The notes: generated from the letters alone by a model not told the origin. DNA of 64,000 nucleotides from Echiichthys vipera (GCA_963691815.1 OY829653.1:29016604-29080603), one strand, 5' to 3'. Counted from the stretch's first letter, positions 46,301 to 58,811 are shown. Program-made: numbers and translations.

Positions 46301-47594
46301 ACGTTAGCTAACTCCCTCCTCTTTAGTCATTTAGTTTAATCTGAACATTGACTTTACTTTACTAACATTAGCTAACTCCCTCCTCTTTAGTCATTTAGTT
46401 TAATCTGAACTTTTGACTTTACTTTACTAACGTTAGCTAACTCCCTCCTCTTTAGTCATTTAGTTTAATCTGAATTTTTGACTTTACTTTATTAACATTA
46501 GCTAACTCCCTCCTCTTTAATCATTTAGTTGAATCTGAATTTTTGACTTTACTAACGTTAACTAACTCCCTCCTCTTTAATCATTTAGTTTAATCTGAAT
46601 TTTTGACTGTACTTTATTAGCATTAGCTAACTCCCTCCTCTTTAGTCATTTAGTTTAATCTGAACTTTTGACTTTACTTTACTAACGTTAGCTAACTCCC
46701 TCCTCTTTAGTCATTTAGTTTAATCTGAACTTTTGACTTTACTAACGTTAGCTAACTCCCTCCTCTTTAGTCATTTAGTTTAATCTGAACTGTTAGCTTT
46801 ACATTACTAACGTTAGCTAACTCCCTCCTCTTTAGTCATTTAGTGTAATCTGAACTTTTGACTTTACTTTACTAACATAAGTTAACTCCTTCCTCTTTAG
46901 TCATTTAGTTTAATCTGAACTTTTGACTTTATTAACGTTAGCTAACTCACTCCTCTTTAGTCATTTAGTGTAATCTGAATTTTTTGGCTTTACTTTACTA
47001 ACATAAATTAACTCCCTCCTCTTTAGTCATTTAGTTTAATCTGAACTTTTGACTTTACTTTACTAACATTAGCTAACTCTCTCCTCTTTAGTCATTTAGT
47101 TTAATCTGAACTTTTGACTCTACTTCACGAACGTTAGCTAACTCCCTCCTCTTTAGTCATTTAGTTTAATCTGAACTTTTGACTTTACTAACGTAAGCTA
47201 ACTCCCTCCTCTTTAGTCATATAGTTTATCTGAATTTTTGACTTTACTTTACCAACGTTAGCTAACTCCCTCCTCTTTAGTCATTTAGTTTAATCTGAAC
47301 TTTTGACTTTACTTTACCAACGTTAGCTAACTCCCTCCTCTTTAGTCATTTAGTTTAATCTGAATTTTTGACTTTACTTTACCAACGTTAGCTAACTCCC
47401 TCGTCTTCAGTCATTTAGTTTAATCTGAACTTTTGGCTTTACTAACGTTAGCTAACTCCCTCCTCTTTAGTCATTTAGTTTAATCTGAACTTTTGACTTT
47501 ACTAACGTTAGCTAACTCCCTCCTCTTTAGTCATTTAGTTTAATCTGAACTTTTGACTTTACTTTACCAATGTTAGCTAACTCCTTCCTCTTTC
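43341..47594 (+). repeat. Tandem array of 60/65-bp units, ~4.25 kb
   Basis: The unit reads CTTTACTAACGTTAGCTAAC, TCCCTCCTCTTTAGTCATTT, AGTTTAATCTGAACTTTTGA (60 bp). A second form has an extra TTTAC (65 bp). By length there are roughly 65-70 copies. A diverged type has ACATAAATTAACTCC in place of ACGTTAGCTAACTCC and recurs at regular places. Blocks of rare variants repeat 1.2 kb apart. There is no coding potential. Confidence 0.95.
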
Positions 47595-48029
47595 AGTCTA
47601 TTTTCGTGCTTCGGTTCTGTTCGTTCTTCTTCTTCCGTGTGTTTTCTGTTGGACGCTCCATTTGTCTCCGTTGTTTCTCACGCTGGTTTCACTGCAAACT
47701 GCGGCAGAGCTAATGGACGTATGAAATGTCATCACGTAGCATTACAGCACAGCGTTCATTGGAAAAGTAGGAAGTACTGCCACAGGGATAAATTACAAAG
47801 AACAGAGCGTTGTATCGTCCACGTAATGCCTCATATTCTACATCACCGGCCAAACTGGCTATAAGTTATTATTAACACCTGCCAAAATTAATTTTAACCC
47901 GCATTTGGCGGGTTGGCGCTTGTTGATTTACAGCCCTAGATGTATCCCGTTGCCAACCAGTCAAATATTAGTTAACATCCAAACTGTCCATACTATATGT
48001 AAGACTTTGAAGAAATGTTATAAAAAGGT

Positions 48030-48380
48030 TTCAAGATTAGTGTCATCAATTCAGTATCTGACCAAATGTCTCCCCTGCCGTCACAGTGACTTTGACCTTT
48101 GGGATATAAATGATCTTCACTTTATTATTATTTTATTCTATTAGTCATAATCAGTGTAGGAATTCTGGAGTTATGGCCAAAAACATAAGGTCACAGTGAC
48201 CTTGACCTTTTAGCTCCCAAATATAATCGGTTCATCCTTGAGAACAAGTGGACATTTGTGCCAAATTTGAAGACAAGCTCTCCTGGGGCTCCTGAGATAT
48301 CACATTCACAAGAATGGGAAGAACAACCCGAAAACATAATGCCTACAGTCGAGGCTGTCGTCTGCGCAGAGGCATAAAAA
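48030..48380 (+). repeat. Interspersed fish repeat (GTGACCTTGACCTTT family)
   Basis: Contains GTCACAGTGACCTTGACCTT, GGTTCATCCTTGAGAACAAG, TGGACATTTGTGCCAAATTT and AACAACCCGAAAACATAATG. This order is familiar from many teleost genomes, though I cannot name the class. It begins about 90 bp after the hAT-like element. Confidence 0.6.
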
Positions 48381-48573
48381 CATAAGACTCAAGTGGCAAT
48401 AAAATCTGAAAAATCCTTCAGATTGGTAGATGTAGAATATATTCAAGCACTGGAAAGCGCACACACCTGCACCATATCCTTTCTGTCCTTTAAGTCATCA
48501 ACAGAAACAGATGACAACTAGCTTTTCCCAGAGCTGATCTCTCTCTCTCTCTGCTCCCTTAGATGAGAAGCTG

Positions 48574-48574
48574 T

Positions 48575-48668
<94 letters not shown>
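48574..48668. repeat. (GA)n microsatellite, ~95 bp
   Basis: Pure GA/AG, a homopurine tract able to form triplex (H-DNA). The Ser-Leu frames here are artefacts. Confidence 0.97.
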
Positions 48669-48669
<1 letters not shown>

Positions 48670-48898
48670 GGAGGCTCACAGACGGAGATGTTTGTTTCCC
48701 AGCCCTTCCACCATCTCTGTGGGACGGCCCTCCCCATCCACACCCCCCACCCACCAATCCCCCGCCCACCCCCCAACCTAGTGGATCAAACAAAGGACAT
48801 CATTTGTAGGCCAAGTCTTTTTCTGAGCATCTCTCTCTTCAGCTCTGCATACCAATCCAATACAGCCCAAGGAAGAAAAAAAAGCCACGGCGTGGAAC

Positions 48899-48947
48899 GT
48901 GTGTGTGTGTGTGTATGTGTGTGTATGTGTGTGTGTGTGTGTGTGTC
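48899..48947. repeat. (GT)n microsatellite
   Basis: GT units with two AT interruptions. Confidence 0.95.
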
Positions 48948-49189
48948 TGGGCCGGGGGTTGGAAGGTCTGTTTGCCTCTCCGCCAAGCATCGATTTATCC
49001 TTTTCTCCAATTTTATTTCTCCTCCTTGCCTCTACGATCCATTCACATCTGCCCCTAGGGGAGGAACTCAGGGTAAAGACGTTGTCAGGCAGCGTCGTTG
49101 CCTCCTAAGACCAGACTCAAAACTCATCTACAGGCCCGGGGACCGTGTACCTCTGCAAGGACATGTCAGGCAGCAGCATGCACACAAAT

Positions 49190-49340
49190 AGAGCTACCTG
49201 TTGTCCAACGGCACACTTTTGCCTGAGCTGTAATTGGCCTCGCAGTGCAGCTTAAAGGACACAGATAGAAGTCTTCAATGATTGAGAGGATAATGCATTA
49301 TTAGTCCGAAGGGAATAATATTTGTTTCAGTTCAGACACT
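49190..49340. promoter_or_regulatory. Candidate noncoding element
   Basis: GAGCTGTAATTGGCCTCG, AATGATTGAGAGG, GATAATGCATTATTAG and GGGAATAATATTTG are homeodomain/POU-like sites in unique DNA. Function is inferred only. Confidence 0.3.
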
Positions 49341-49661
49341 GTGCTGAAAGATGATTCAGTAGACCACAAAATGTCCTCTGATTTCTATGGTGGGCTATAC
49401 TCTGCTCTTGTTCCTGCAGTAACAACTGTTGGTGAAGCCAGAATGATATTTAATAGTTCCTAATAATCAGGCTTAGACTCAAGCAGATATGATCAGAATA
49501 ACAATGTCTCAAGTACTCATTCAGCTGTCTCTGTCTGGATGATTCTGACATTTGCAGATGTTATTACTCAGACTCAAGGATTTGTATCCTAAAGCCTCGA
49601 CGGTGACGACAGCATTGAACAGAAATGCTGCATGTGCACAAATCCCACCGTTGTAGCCCTA

Positions 49662-49697
49662 CACACACACACGCGCACACGCACACGCACATGCACG

Positions 49698-49770
<73 letters not shown>

Positions 49771-49780
49771 GCGCACACAC
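49662..49780. repeat. (AC)n microsatellite, ~119 bp
   Basis: AC units with GC-containing interruptions at both ends. Confidence 0.97.
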
Positions 49781-50567
49781 ACTTATGGCAGGGATCTGTA
49801 AGCCATTCTTCAGTGTCACAGTGAGCGACGCCTGGCACATCCTTACACCTGGAGTTGATCAATGCAGATATGTCCAGGGGAAATTGAAATCCATAGGAAA
49901 TTAGGCAGCGCCAGTGATTTATTGGAACAGTAAATCACAGTGTGTGATGTGTGAAACATGTGTGTACGCTCTGTGTACAGTACCGTACCTTGTGTCTTGC
50001 TGGGACAGTGATATCAGCAGTCTGTATCTTTCTGTCTCTCTCCATTTGATAGACCCATTGAATCAGTTCCAGAGGTCTGTAACGGTCCCTCCGGTACATC
50101 CCCCCTGGAGGGATGGGGTGATGTGACCCCATGGACACAATGCTCTGTAGAGGTCCCTCTGAAGCAAAGAAAGAGAACACATTGAACACATGTTAAAGCA
50201 GTCTAAAATAATAGTGGAATTAGGTCTCTAAATACATTTACTCGGATGGAGTAATAACAAAATAAACAAGTCGTTCAGGGTAATTTTTGCTGACTTGCGT
50301 ACAATATGTCACTTTCTGGCGCTAGGTGTCTCACTTTCAAAACAATAACTGAAGACACGATTTTTGATGATGTTGAGAAGTAATGTTGGAACGACCGTTT
50401 CTGATGAAAATCTATCTGATGTGACCCGGGCAGAAATAATGTTCACTGACAAAGTTTTGTTGATGTTACGTTTAGTAATGTTTATTCTTGTCATGCCATT
50501 CGAATGAATTAGCCACAGTGTGACCGGTTAGCAAACAACAAGCTAAGGTTAGCCAGCTAGCTGCAAT

Positions 50568-50840
50568 GGGGTCATCCCTATGTTCCCACTTTTCCCCAAA
50601 AGGATCCTGATTTAATTCAGCATTTTGTTAGGGTTAGGGGTTACAGTGAGGGCCAGGTTTGGGGGTCATGTTAGGGTCTAAATAGGCCTTTTTGCCAGGG
50701 AATTGGGCACTGATTGTTAAAAAAATAACTGCCCGGTGGTACATAGGACCCTTTCTGTGAAAAGTGGGAAACATCGGACCCTTTTCTTAAAAAAGGGTCT
50801 GATATTTCCCATACAAAGCAGGGAACATAGGACCCGGGGA
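50568..50840. mobile_element. Small inverted-repeat element (GGGTCC.ATGTTCCC ends)
   Basis: The left end GGGGTCATCCCTATGTTCCC and the right end GGGAACATAGGACCCGGGG are inverted relative to each other, and internal ACATAGGACCC / ACATCGGACCC copies repeat the motif. About 270 bp, no ORF. Confidence 0.5.
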
Positions 50841-50969
50841 ACTTGGGTACTATGCTGTATGGATCTGGCGTTGGTTGCTTCCTAACATTTGCCAAAATAA
50901 TTTGTAATTTGCAAACAATGGGCTGACGTTAGCTGATCAGGGCTTACAGCAAAGAAAATGTGTTCTGGG

Positions 50970-51250
50970 TAGGGCTGGGCAATATGGCCTATAAATAATA
51001 TCACAATATTTTTAGACTATATCGCAATACATGATATGTATCTTGATATTTTGAAATCTTCTCTAAAATTAAATGCCCAGTTGAACCCTTAAATGCAGAA
51101 ATCACACCAGCAGGATGATTCTAGTAGCCCCTGCAACATGTCTGCAGCAAAACATTCTTGTTAATATTCATAAACTTTCATGCAAAAAGGGGGAAATCAC
51201 AAAATGAGATAGATTTAGATAGAATAATAGATTTATTTAAACCAGATCTC
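50970..51250 (+). repeat. Fragment of hAT-like fish repeat (TAGGGCTGGGCAATATGG end)
   Basis: It begins TAGGGCTGGGCAATATGGCC, then AATAATATCACAATATTT and ATATCGCAATACATGATATG, a terminus common in teleost genomes. No matching right end was found, so the element is truncated and its right limit is approximate. Confidence 0.5.
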
Positions 51251-52229
51251 TGCACACACATGCTTTTAACCGCTATTAAATTTGTGAAATGTGTAGTCGA
51301 ATGGAAGTGCTTACAGGCCTGGGATGAGAATGTTGACAGAGATGGGGAAGAGAGGAGGGCGAAGGGCTAGGCTAAAGCTAACTTCTTATTGGCTATCACT
51401 ACTGATCCTTTTCCTCGCCAACGAATGGTGTCTGACGAACAAAAGTGGATTATGGACTGCAACCTTATGATTTTCATGGGAACACGGGAACATGGCTAAA
51501 TGGCGGTGAGTGTGGGGGCGTACCACATTGTACCAATTACGAGATGAATTATGACTGTAAAACATTTGATGTGGAACAAAAACAAATTTGTACAACTTTG
51601 GCCATTTAATTATGATGACAGCTTGTACACAGGTTTAACAAACAGGCAGTTTCAACTTTCTAAAAACAGCTGTGGTGACAAAATAAATTCAGCCATTTTA
51701 CAGGCAGATCATGCCAAGCTCACGTCTTTAATAATCAGACAAATGTGTTTCCAATTGCAGAATTTATTCAGTAACTAAACAGGCTGCTGTGTGATGTAAC
51801 ATTTTTATCATATAAAATGCATTTGCCATTTTTATTCAGCCTTTCTAATTTGCTACACTTGTAGGTGTAAAATATGAATAAATGACTCAACTGACTTTAA
51901 GTTTGACCTTTACCTTAAGTTTTTATCCTAAATGAACCCCTTCAAGAGATCCACACCAATTTGTTGTCATGTTTTTTTATCAGTTTTCTATGCTTTTAAG
52001 AATGAAAATGTGACACAGACAACAGGAAAACCAAAATGTATATCCAACATTGAGTGCTCGTGTGAATCTCTTAGAGGAGATTGCATTCATGCGTGAATTT
52101 TCAAATAAATCCAGGAGGATTTTCTCGAGAATAACACAGAGATAGTGTGTAGTGTTAACCCCATCCCACACACACACATGCACTCCCCAACCCCTCCCCT
52201 TGCTGTTTTTTTTTTTTCTTTTTCCAGGT

Positions 52230-52480
52230 ACACTGCTTGTGTTCAAGCTTGTTTTTGTCCTGCTTTAATTGCTTTTTTTTGTTGCAGAGAAGAAGGGAAA
52301 GACAACAACAAGGCGGCGAGGGCTGCAGCTAATGGAGAGGCTGTAATTGTGAATGGAGGCATTCATCTGGAGACGTTGTCCTTGAATTGCGCCACACAAT
52401 GCGCAGCGCCGGGCTGCTCAGATCACCAACCAGTCACCAAACACACACTGATGCACACATGTAGACGCACACACTGAACC
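52230..52480. promoter_or_regulatory. Candidate noncoding element
   Basis: Unique sequence (GCTGCAGCTAATGGAGAGGC, TGTAATTGTGAATGGAGGC, TTGAATTGCGCCACACAATG) with homeodomain-like cores and no coding frame. Inference from texture. Confidence 0.3.
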
Positions 52481-52698
52481 CCTTAGATCACTGGTGCTCA
52501 GAGGAGGTAATCACACCTCAACAGAGAGTAAGACACCGAGCAGGGGAGGAGAGGAGGAGTGAGGAGCTGGGGAGGAGGAGAGCAGGAATGGGGGGGCGGG
52601 GTGGGGTGGGGGGGTGGTGGTTGGGTTGGTGATGGTGAAATTGATGTTTCCTACCATTTGATTTGGGCCATAGAGCCCAGGAGGCAGATCAGATATGG

Positions 52699-52840
<142 letters not shown>

Positions 52841-53022
52841 ATACATGTGAGCAAACACAAATGCATAAATACAAGCATGCAAACACATACACATACATTT
52901 TGTATACAGACTTACAAACGTAAGAAAACACACAAAATGCATAGTCTCTTTCTCACACACACACATCACACAAACATACATAGAGACATTAAGCCTGCAT
53001 ACACACGAACACTTTGACAGAC

Positions 53023-53099
53023 CCACACACACACACACACACGCACACACACGCACACACACACACACGCACACGCACAAACACACACACACACACACA
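53023..53099. repeat. (AC)n microsatellite with GC interruptions
   Basis: About 77 bp of AC/GCAC units. Confidence 0.95.
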
Positions 53100-54116
53100 T
53101 TTAAAAACTAAACCTCCTTATGAACATTATGTAAATAACTTGTCGAGCCCTACCCTACCAGCTGAACCCACACACATCCTTCAACCAAACACCATTAAGC
53201 CAAAACACACAGAAACACCGCTAAAAAAGACACAACAAAGCCTATGTGACGGTATATAGAAAAAACTCTCATCTCAGCGAGGCGAGATGAGGCACCTGTC
53301 AGCGTGGCGGCTCCTGCTACTACAGAGAAACATCAGGAAACAACAACTCAATTAAACACACCGTCCCTGTTCAATTACAGCCACATAATCACAGCAATTC
53401 ACCTTCACTTGCCGCACAGCCACCAAACAAACACAAACATGGGTAAGCTCGCATACAAAGTCGGAGAGACACGCATCAAACGCACACGGGCTGGAGCTTC
53501 ATCCTACACATCATGAGTGTAAAGCTCACCGCATGGTTTCTGCTGGCTAACTGGGATAAGAGAGAGAGATGGAGCATCAAGCTGGAATTAGCCGGAAACA
53601 ATATAAATGGTTGAAAATTTACTGTAGATCTATGAACAATTACATTTGCAAACATGTCCACTACAGGGCCTCTTTTTTTTTTTTTAGCCAAGGACCCCTT
53701 ACAAAATAGAGAATACACCGGGGACCGCCTCATATACGTCCCTCAGAATAATTTGAGGTGACCTGTAATTACACTTCTCTAGTCTTAATTCTGTGAAAGA
53801 ACATGAGAAATGTATTAAAAAAGATATAAACCATGATGTATTAAGCATTTGGAGATTATAAGAGTTATGGATGTGTCAGATTAGAATGTAATCTATGAAC
53901 GATGCTAGAGATTTAAAAATTAAAATAGTATTTGTTGAAACCATGAAGCATTTTGAAAAAAGAAATTCATTTATATTATGATCATTTAGATGAATGAATC
54001 TGAAAACCTGGCACCTGGCAGAGTGAGAATCCCTGCACTACAGTAGAAGTGGCATCAGGCATCTCAGTCTCTGTCCTCTGACTGCAGTTGGCTTTACTTA
54101 AGGGGAGGCAGAAGTA

Positions 54117-54386
54117 ATTCAATTCAATTCAATTCAATTTTATTTATAGTGTCAAATCATAACCAAAGTTATCTCAGGACACTTTACAGAGTAGGTAAAG
54201 ACCCAACAATTCCCCCATAGAGTACGGTGGCAACGAAAACCTTCCCTATAACAGGCAGGAACGTCAGACAGACCCAGCTCTGTGGAGGACGGTCATCTGT
54301 CTTGACCGGTTGGGGAGGAAGAAAAGGAGAGAGAAAGAGAGAAACACAAAGATAGACAAAAGACAGAGAGACTGACACACTTCCAG
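54117..54386 (+). repeat. Interspersed repeat (TTCAATTTTATTTATA family), long copy
   Basis: Starts with four tandem ATTCA units, then ATTTTATTTATAGTGTCAAA, GTTATCTCAGGACACTTTAC, AACGTCAGACAGACCCAGCT and a GAGA-rich 3' part ending ACACACTTCCAG. It is the most complete of the three copies. Confidence 0.75.
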
Positions 54387-54660
54387 AGATACAAGCAGCC
54401 AGCCACTTCCATATGTTTTATAAATATCTAAAAACAAATTATATCTGCAAGTAGGCCAACTGTTATTCAGGGTTCCCGGACCTTCTTAATAAATTGCCAA
54501 TACATAAGAGACCTGTGTATTTTAGCATGTATTATGTCAACTGATAAATGTAATAGAAAAGAATATCATTCTTTTCCAATGATAAAATTTGTTGCATTGT
54601 TCCCATTCCTGTTGAGATTTAATTCATCCAGTATTCTGTTTCATTTCATTTCAATTACAT

Positions 54661-54890
54661 AAACACTGAGGTGCCACTATTTTAGGTACAACTATAACTA
54701 TTACAAATGCAAAATCATACAAATGACCTGGATTAAATCCTCCCTTAATGAAGGGTGCAATGTTCAGTTTTTGTTCAAACTGTTTTGGAGAGGTGATTAT
54801 TTATTATATTTATTTTGGTGGCTGATTGTGGTGTGTAGCTGTATTATACTGAGAGGTGTTCCTAATATTCTGCCTATTCTCGTGATAATG
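54661..54890. mobile_element. Possible MITE (ATTTTAGGTACA ends)
   Basis: CACTGAGGTGCCACTATTTT and AGGTACA at the left are mirrored imperfectly by GGTGTTCCTAATATTCTGCC and CTCGTG at the right. The ends resemble the common fish motif CACTTTATTAGGTACACC. AT-rich and noncoding inside. Confidence 0.4.
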
Positions 54891-55249
54891 GAGGTGGACA
54901 AAGTCTCTTTAAACAAAAACAACAGAACAAGAACATTATCACCTGCATGAAGGTAGGATTTTACTGTTTTAGACTGCGTTAGTTTTAGCTGCTTGTGCCA
55001 AATAAACTTGCAACTGTACTCATTTTTTACTCCAGTGAACTACACAGTGCGGGGGCTTTAACAGAGGTCATTTCTACTCCCACTGGAATACGTACGCGGC
55101 CTATAATAATCCCAGAGTTGACTGAAAACAGAACAAAAATAATCAAATAACCCCATCCTTTAGTGCTAAAGTAAAGTAAATGGCATTGTGCACTATATGA
55201 ACTATTAAAGATATGTGTACATAGTTTTGTACAAACTATTTTATTACTT

Positions 55250-55640
55250 TTTTTCTCATGGTATGCTTGGCCCATCAGCTCCAATACAGAAAACTGTTCA
55301 TGTAATATCAAACAAAGATATTTTAAATAATAATGTCCCCCCAAACAGTTATCCAAAGGCCCTGAACAAAGCCAGGTCCATACAGAAAGGATTTTCCCAG
55401 GCTGGTATGTAAGAACTTGACTGACCTGCACACATCCCTGACTCCAACCCTATCCAGCATTTGTGGGATAAATTAGAACCCCACCTGAGAACCATCACAT
55501 CAGTGGTTCCTGCAGCCAGGTCCCAAGGTCTGGTGGAAGGTCCATGGTTATGGAACGTGTTCTACAATCACACACAGCTGTAATGTTCAGGTGACTTACA
55601 GCACACACACTTCGACCAAATACTTTTGAACAGGCAGAGT
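55250..55640 (+). pseudogene. Decayed Tc1/mariner transposase fragment
   Basis: The + strand encodes the remnant NKARSIQKGFSQAGM, a stop, then ELD.PAHIPDSNPIQHLWDKLE. It follows the Tc1-family pattern KARSI...ELDWPAQSPDLNPIEHLWDELE around the third catalytic acidic residue. In-frame stops and missing upstream catalytic blocks show it is dead. The sequence after 55600 (GACCAAATACTTTTGAACAG) resembles a transposon terminus. Confidence 0.6.
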
Positions 55641-56183
55641 ATGTGGCTACATGTGGAGATTGGTCTCTCTAACCCATGACATATGGGCACTACTAACTTA
55701 TAACAACATACTGCACCCTTTTGTCTTTGTCTTTGTGTTTCTGTTTTGATTTTATCTATTGTTTCATATGTAAAGTCTCATTGTACTAAGTATAATGACT
55801 ATAAAGAGAATTCTGATTCTATAACGATTAAAAAATAATAATTTAACGCATAATTCACTTTTATTGCCAAGAGTTAGATGAGAAGATCCATACCACATCT
55901 GTTTGGAAAACATGAAGCTAGCATATTCAGAATTAAGAGTGGTATCAATCTCCTCAGCAAAAACAACAACCAAAGCAAGTCTTTATATAAATATACATTA
56001 TATAACCTGAATATATCTAAATATCATTCAAATATATTCTGCACACAGCATAATAGGAGCTGATGTGGAAAGTATAACCTTAAAGTCATGATTGAGGGTA
56101 AAGTTCAGAGCTGGCAAACACTACAGAATGATGTCATTGAAGAAAAGATTGAGAAATAGCAACACTGCAAGAACCTTTGAATG

Positions 56184-56355
<172 letters not shown>

Positions 56356-56518
56356 ACAGCAGATTGACTAACAGCTTGAACTTGGGTAAGATCCAGGAGC
56401 ACGGGGAGGGATACATGGATGGATGGAGAGAGAGGGAGAGGAGGAGCAGGGAGAGCCATTGATTTCTCAAAAGAGAGATCAGCATCTTGACAGAAGAGAT
56501 GAGAGAGCAACAGAGCAA

Positions 56519-56519
<1 letters not shown>

Positions 56520-56557
<38 letters not shown>
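56520..56557. repeat. (CA)n microsatellite
   Basis: About 19 CA units, directly left of the MITE at 56568. Confidence 0.95.
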
Positions 56558-56560
<3 letters not shown>

Positions 56561-56567
56561 GAAAGAG

Positions 56568-56832
56568 AGGGTTCCCACTGTGACCCTCTGGTGAAATTCC
56601 ATAACCTTTCCAACTCTTTCCAGGATTCCAGAACCGAGCCGGAGTACTTTTGTGCCCTAAAAACATTCTACCTTTCTCCCCTGTTGTCTGTTTTTGTAAT
56701 AAACTTGGGCTACAAAAATGTCAAATACATTCACCTAACTTGAACAGTCAATTTGTTAGGTCCTTGACTTTCCCTGACTATCTTTCAAAAGTCCATGATA
56801 TTCCAGGACCTTGTTGACCAGTGGGAACCCCT
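56568..56832. mobile_element. MITE with AGGGTTCCCACTG terminal inverted repeats
   Basis: The left end AGGGTTCCCACTG is mirrored by CAGTGGGAACCCCT at the right. Inside, CCTTTCCAGGATTCCAG-like and GATATTCCAGGACC stretches also mirror. 265 bp, no ORF. A clear duplication was not found. Confidence 0.65.
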
Positions 56833-56972
56833 GTTGACAGAGATCAACAGGAGAGTCTGGTTCAATGTCTCTCTCCCAGCATGCCTCGGTGATTCTAACA
56901 ACCCTAAAGCCCCCGACAGGGACACGAAGGACGGTGCTGTGGCTTTGTGCCGGTGTGGCTAACGAGGTGCGC

Positions 56973-56975
<3 letters not shown>

Positions 56976-57011
<36 letters not shown>
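56976..57011. repeat. (GT)n microsatellite
   Basis: About 18 GT units. Confidence 0.95.
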
Positions 57012-57012
<1 letters not shown>

Positions 57013-57239
57013 AGATCGTGGGCATCAGGGAGCTGACACACACTGGGAGGAGGGGTTGGGATTGGGGAGGGGCAGCCAGGGGTCATGCTGTAATTACACA
57101 TCACAGTCAATGTGGTCAGTGGCCCGACTGACTCCTTCTGACTGCACCGTCTCAGTGAAAGAAGCAGCGATGGCAGGTGGAAGGCAGGTGGAGGTTTGGA
57201 GTGGAGGGTCAGGAAATCTTTAAGCTTTACTTGTGGAAA

Positions 57240-58670
57240 ACTTTTGAACATATGAAATCTCTCTATTGTTAAATCTCTTGTTTATTTTTTCATTTCTGTT
57301 TTTTTATTAACATTGATTGTCTTTCGGTGGTTGTTTTTTTTTAGAAGTACACTTGGAGCATGTGTCAAACCTCTACTGTGAACCTGCCTCCATTCTCACC
57401 TCGCTTCACACGTGTGCAGAACATCTATCACGTACCGTGTGTGGTCCGGTGTGGGTGGTGGGTGCCATAGAGGATGAGTGTAACACTGAGCAAGGCTCCG
57501 GATTCCTTCTCTTCCCTCGGCCTCACACAGCTCCACACTGTGCCTTTGTGGTCAGTCACCTGGAAACAAACACATCAGCATGGGCATCATTTCACCACCA
57601 ACACCTGATTCATGGGGAACACCTACATGTGTTGACTGAACTCATGAGGAGGAAGTGGGGAAATAACAAAAACGTTAGACGATATCATGACACAAAAAGT
57701 TTTTGTGTAACTTCTTAGTCACAGAAGACATAATTAATTAAACTGCCGCCATATTCTTAAGAAACTAAATGTTGAGTTGGGATCTTTTCTATTTGCTGAT
57801 ATCAAACTCATGCATAAATGAGCGAATCAGCAGGCTCCTCAGAAACACAGTTATGTGGTGGAACCTCTCAGAGTTTCTGGCTCAGTAGTGGGTGCATTTA
57901 TAAGGAATTGAAGAGTGTCCTTCTGTAAATCCTCATTTGGGCAGATGTCGTACTCTGTCCAGGGGATCAACACGAACTCCTAATGAACTCAAGCTGTGAC
58001 TGTTTTTAAAAAGAGACCCCTCATTCAGCCATGAATGATTGTTGCTTGTCATTAAGTTTTACGACCTTTTTTATTGAATCACTGTTTGTGTTTTGTGCTC
58101 CTTTTTTGCATTTTCACCTTATTTGGCAAAGGACAGTGAAGAAACGTCGGCGACAAAGGTCCAAGGCCGGAATCAAACCTAAGACGTCACAGTTATAAGG
58201 CAAACAATGCACCACTCAGCTACCAAGGCACTTAAAAAATTAGTTCTGTGTGTTTTTATAATGGCCCACATGGGGACAGACATTGTAAACTGACTTCAGT
58301 CATAAATACTGTGCTGTGCAAGTGAGGCGCCCCAGATGCTGCCTCATCTGTATCTCACAGTGACACGTTACATGGGATAATACTGAACTGATGCTCATTT
58401 TTATTCCTGCCTCTCAAGGCTGATATCATGTAGTTTGACCCTGGTATTAGGTCATTGCAGAGGTGTGCACTGGAGTCATTCACTTTGGCCTGAGATAGGC
58501 TTGAATCATGAATCTGATGACTTTACACTAGACTAGAAAAGACAGACTTGTTATTCAAGTAGCTTTTTTCTCTTTGACTTGGCACTTTGAATGATATCCT
58601 CCCCATGCCCAAAGTTTGCCAGTGAAGTCAGATTTTCACAACTAGTAATTGAAAATTTAAACATTCAAGT
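57240..58670. other. Intergenic DNA, no gene seen
   Basis: One 133-codon open frame (57317-57718) has no recognisable domain or splice partners. Nothing else is supportable. Confidence 0.4.
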
Positions 58671-58676
58671 ACGGTG

Positions 58677-58728
58677 GTGGGTGGGGCCCTTCTGTGTGGA
58701 GTTTGCATGTTCTCCCCGTGTCTGTGTG
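58677..58728 (+). mobile_element. V-SINE central-domain fragment
   Basis: TTCTGTGTGGAGTTTGCATG followed by TTCTCCCCGTGTCTGTGTG matches the central domain of the copy at 17963. Head and tail are missing. Confidence 0.6.
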
Positions 58729-58811
58729 AATGAATGAAGTACAGCAGAGTTACAGTTGTCTGAATCTCATTGTTACACCTTAATTTATATCATATCAACA
58801 TTTTAAGTTGA

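Larger units (their letters stand above)
42970..47938. mobile_element. hAT-like nonautonomous transposon with internal tandem array
   Basis: The left terminus is CAGGGTTCTAAATGAAC; the right terminus, read inverted, is TAGGGCTGTAAATCAAC. It is bounded on both sides by the exact 8-bp direct repeat GATGTATC (42962-42969 and 47939-47946), the target-site length typical of hAT elements. Inside, from left to right: about 85 bp shared with the element at 4660, one inverted array unit (43056-43116), an (ATCT)n tract, about 4.25 kb of tandem array, then about 345 bp of unique DNA. No transposase is visible, so movement would need one supplied from elsewhere. The intact duplication suggests a fairly recent insertion. 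Confidence 0.8.

Noticed and set aside
48498..48793. Ser-Leu repeat frames
   Set aside because: A translated (GA)n microsatellite.
50620..50650. Interstitial telomere repeats (GTTAGGGTTAGGGG)
   Set aside because: Only two TTAGGG units occur, within chance expectation.
57317..57718. 133-codon frame
   Set aside because: No recognisable domain, no codon or splice evidence; likely chance.
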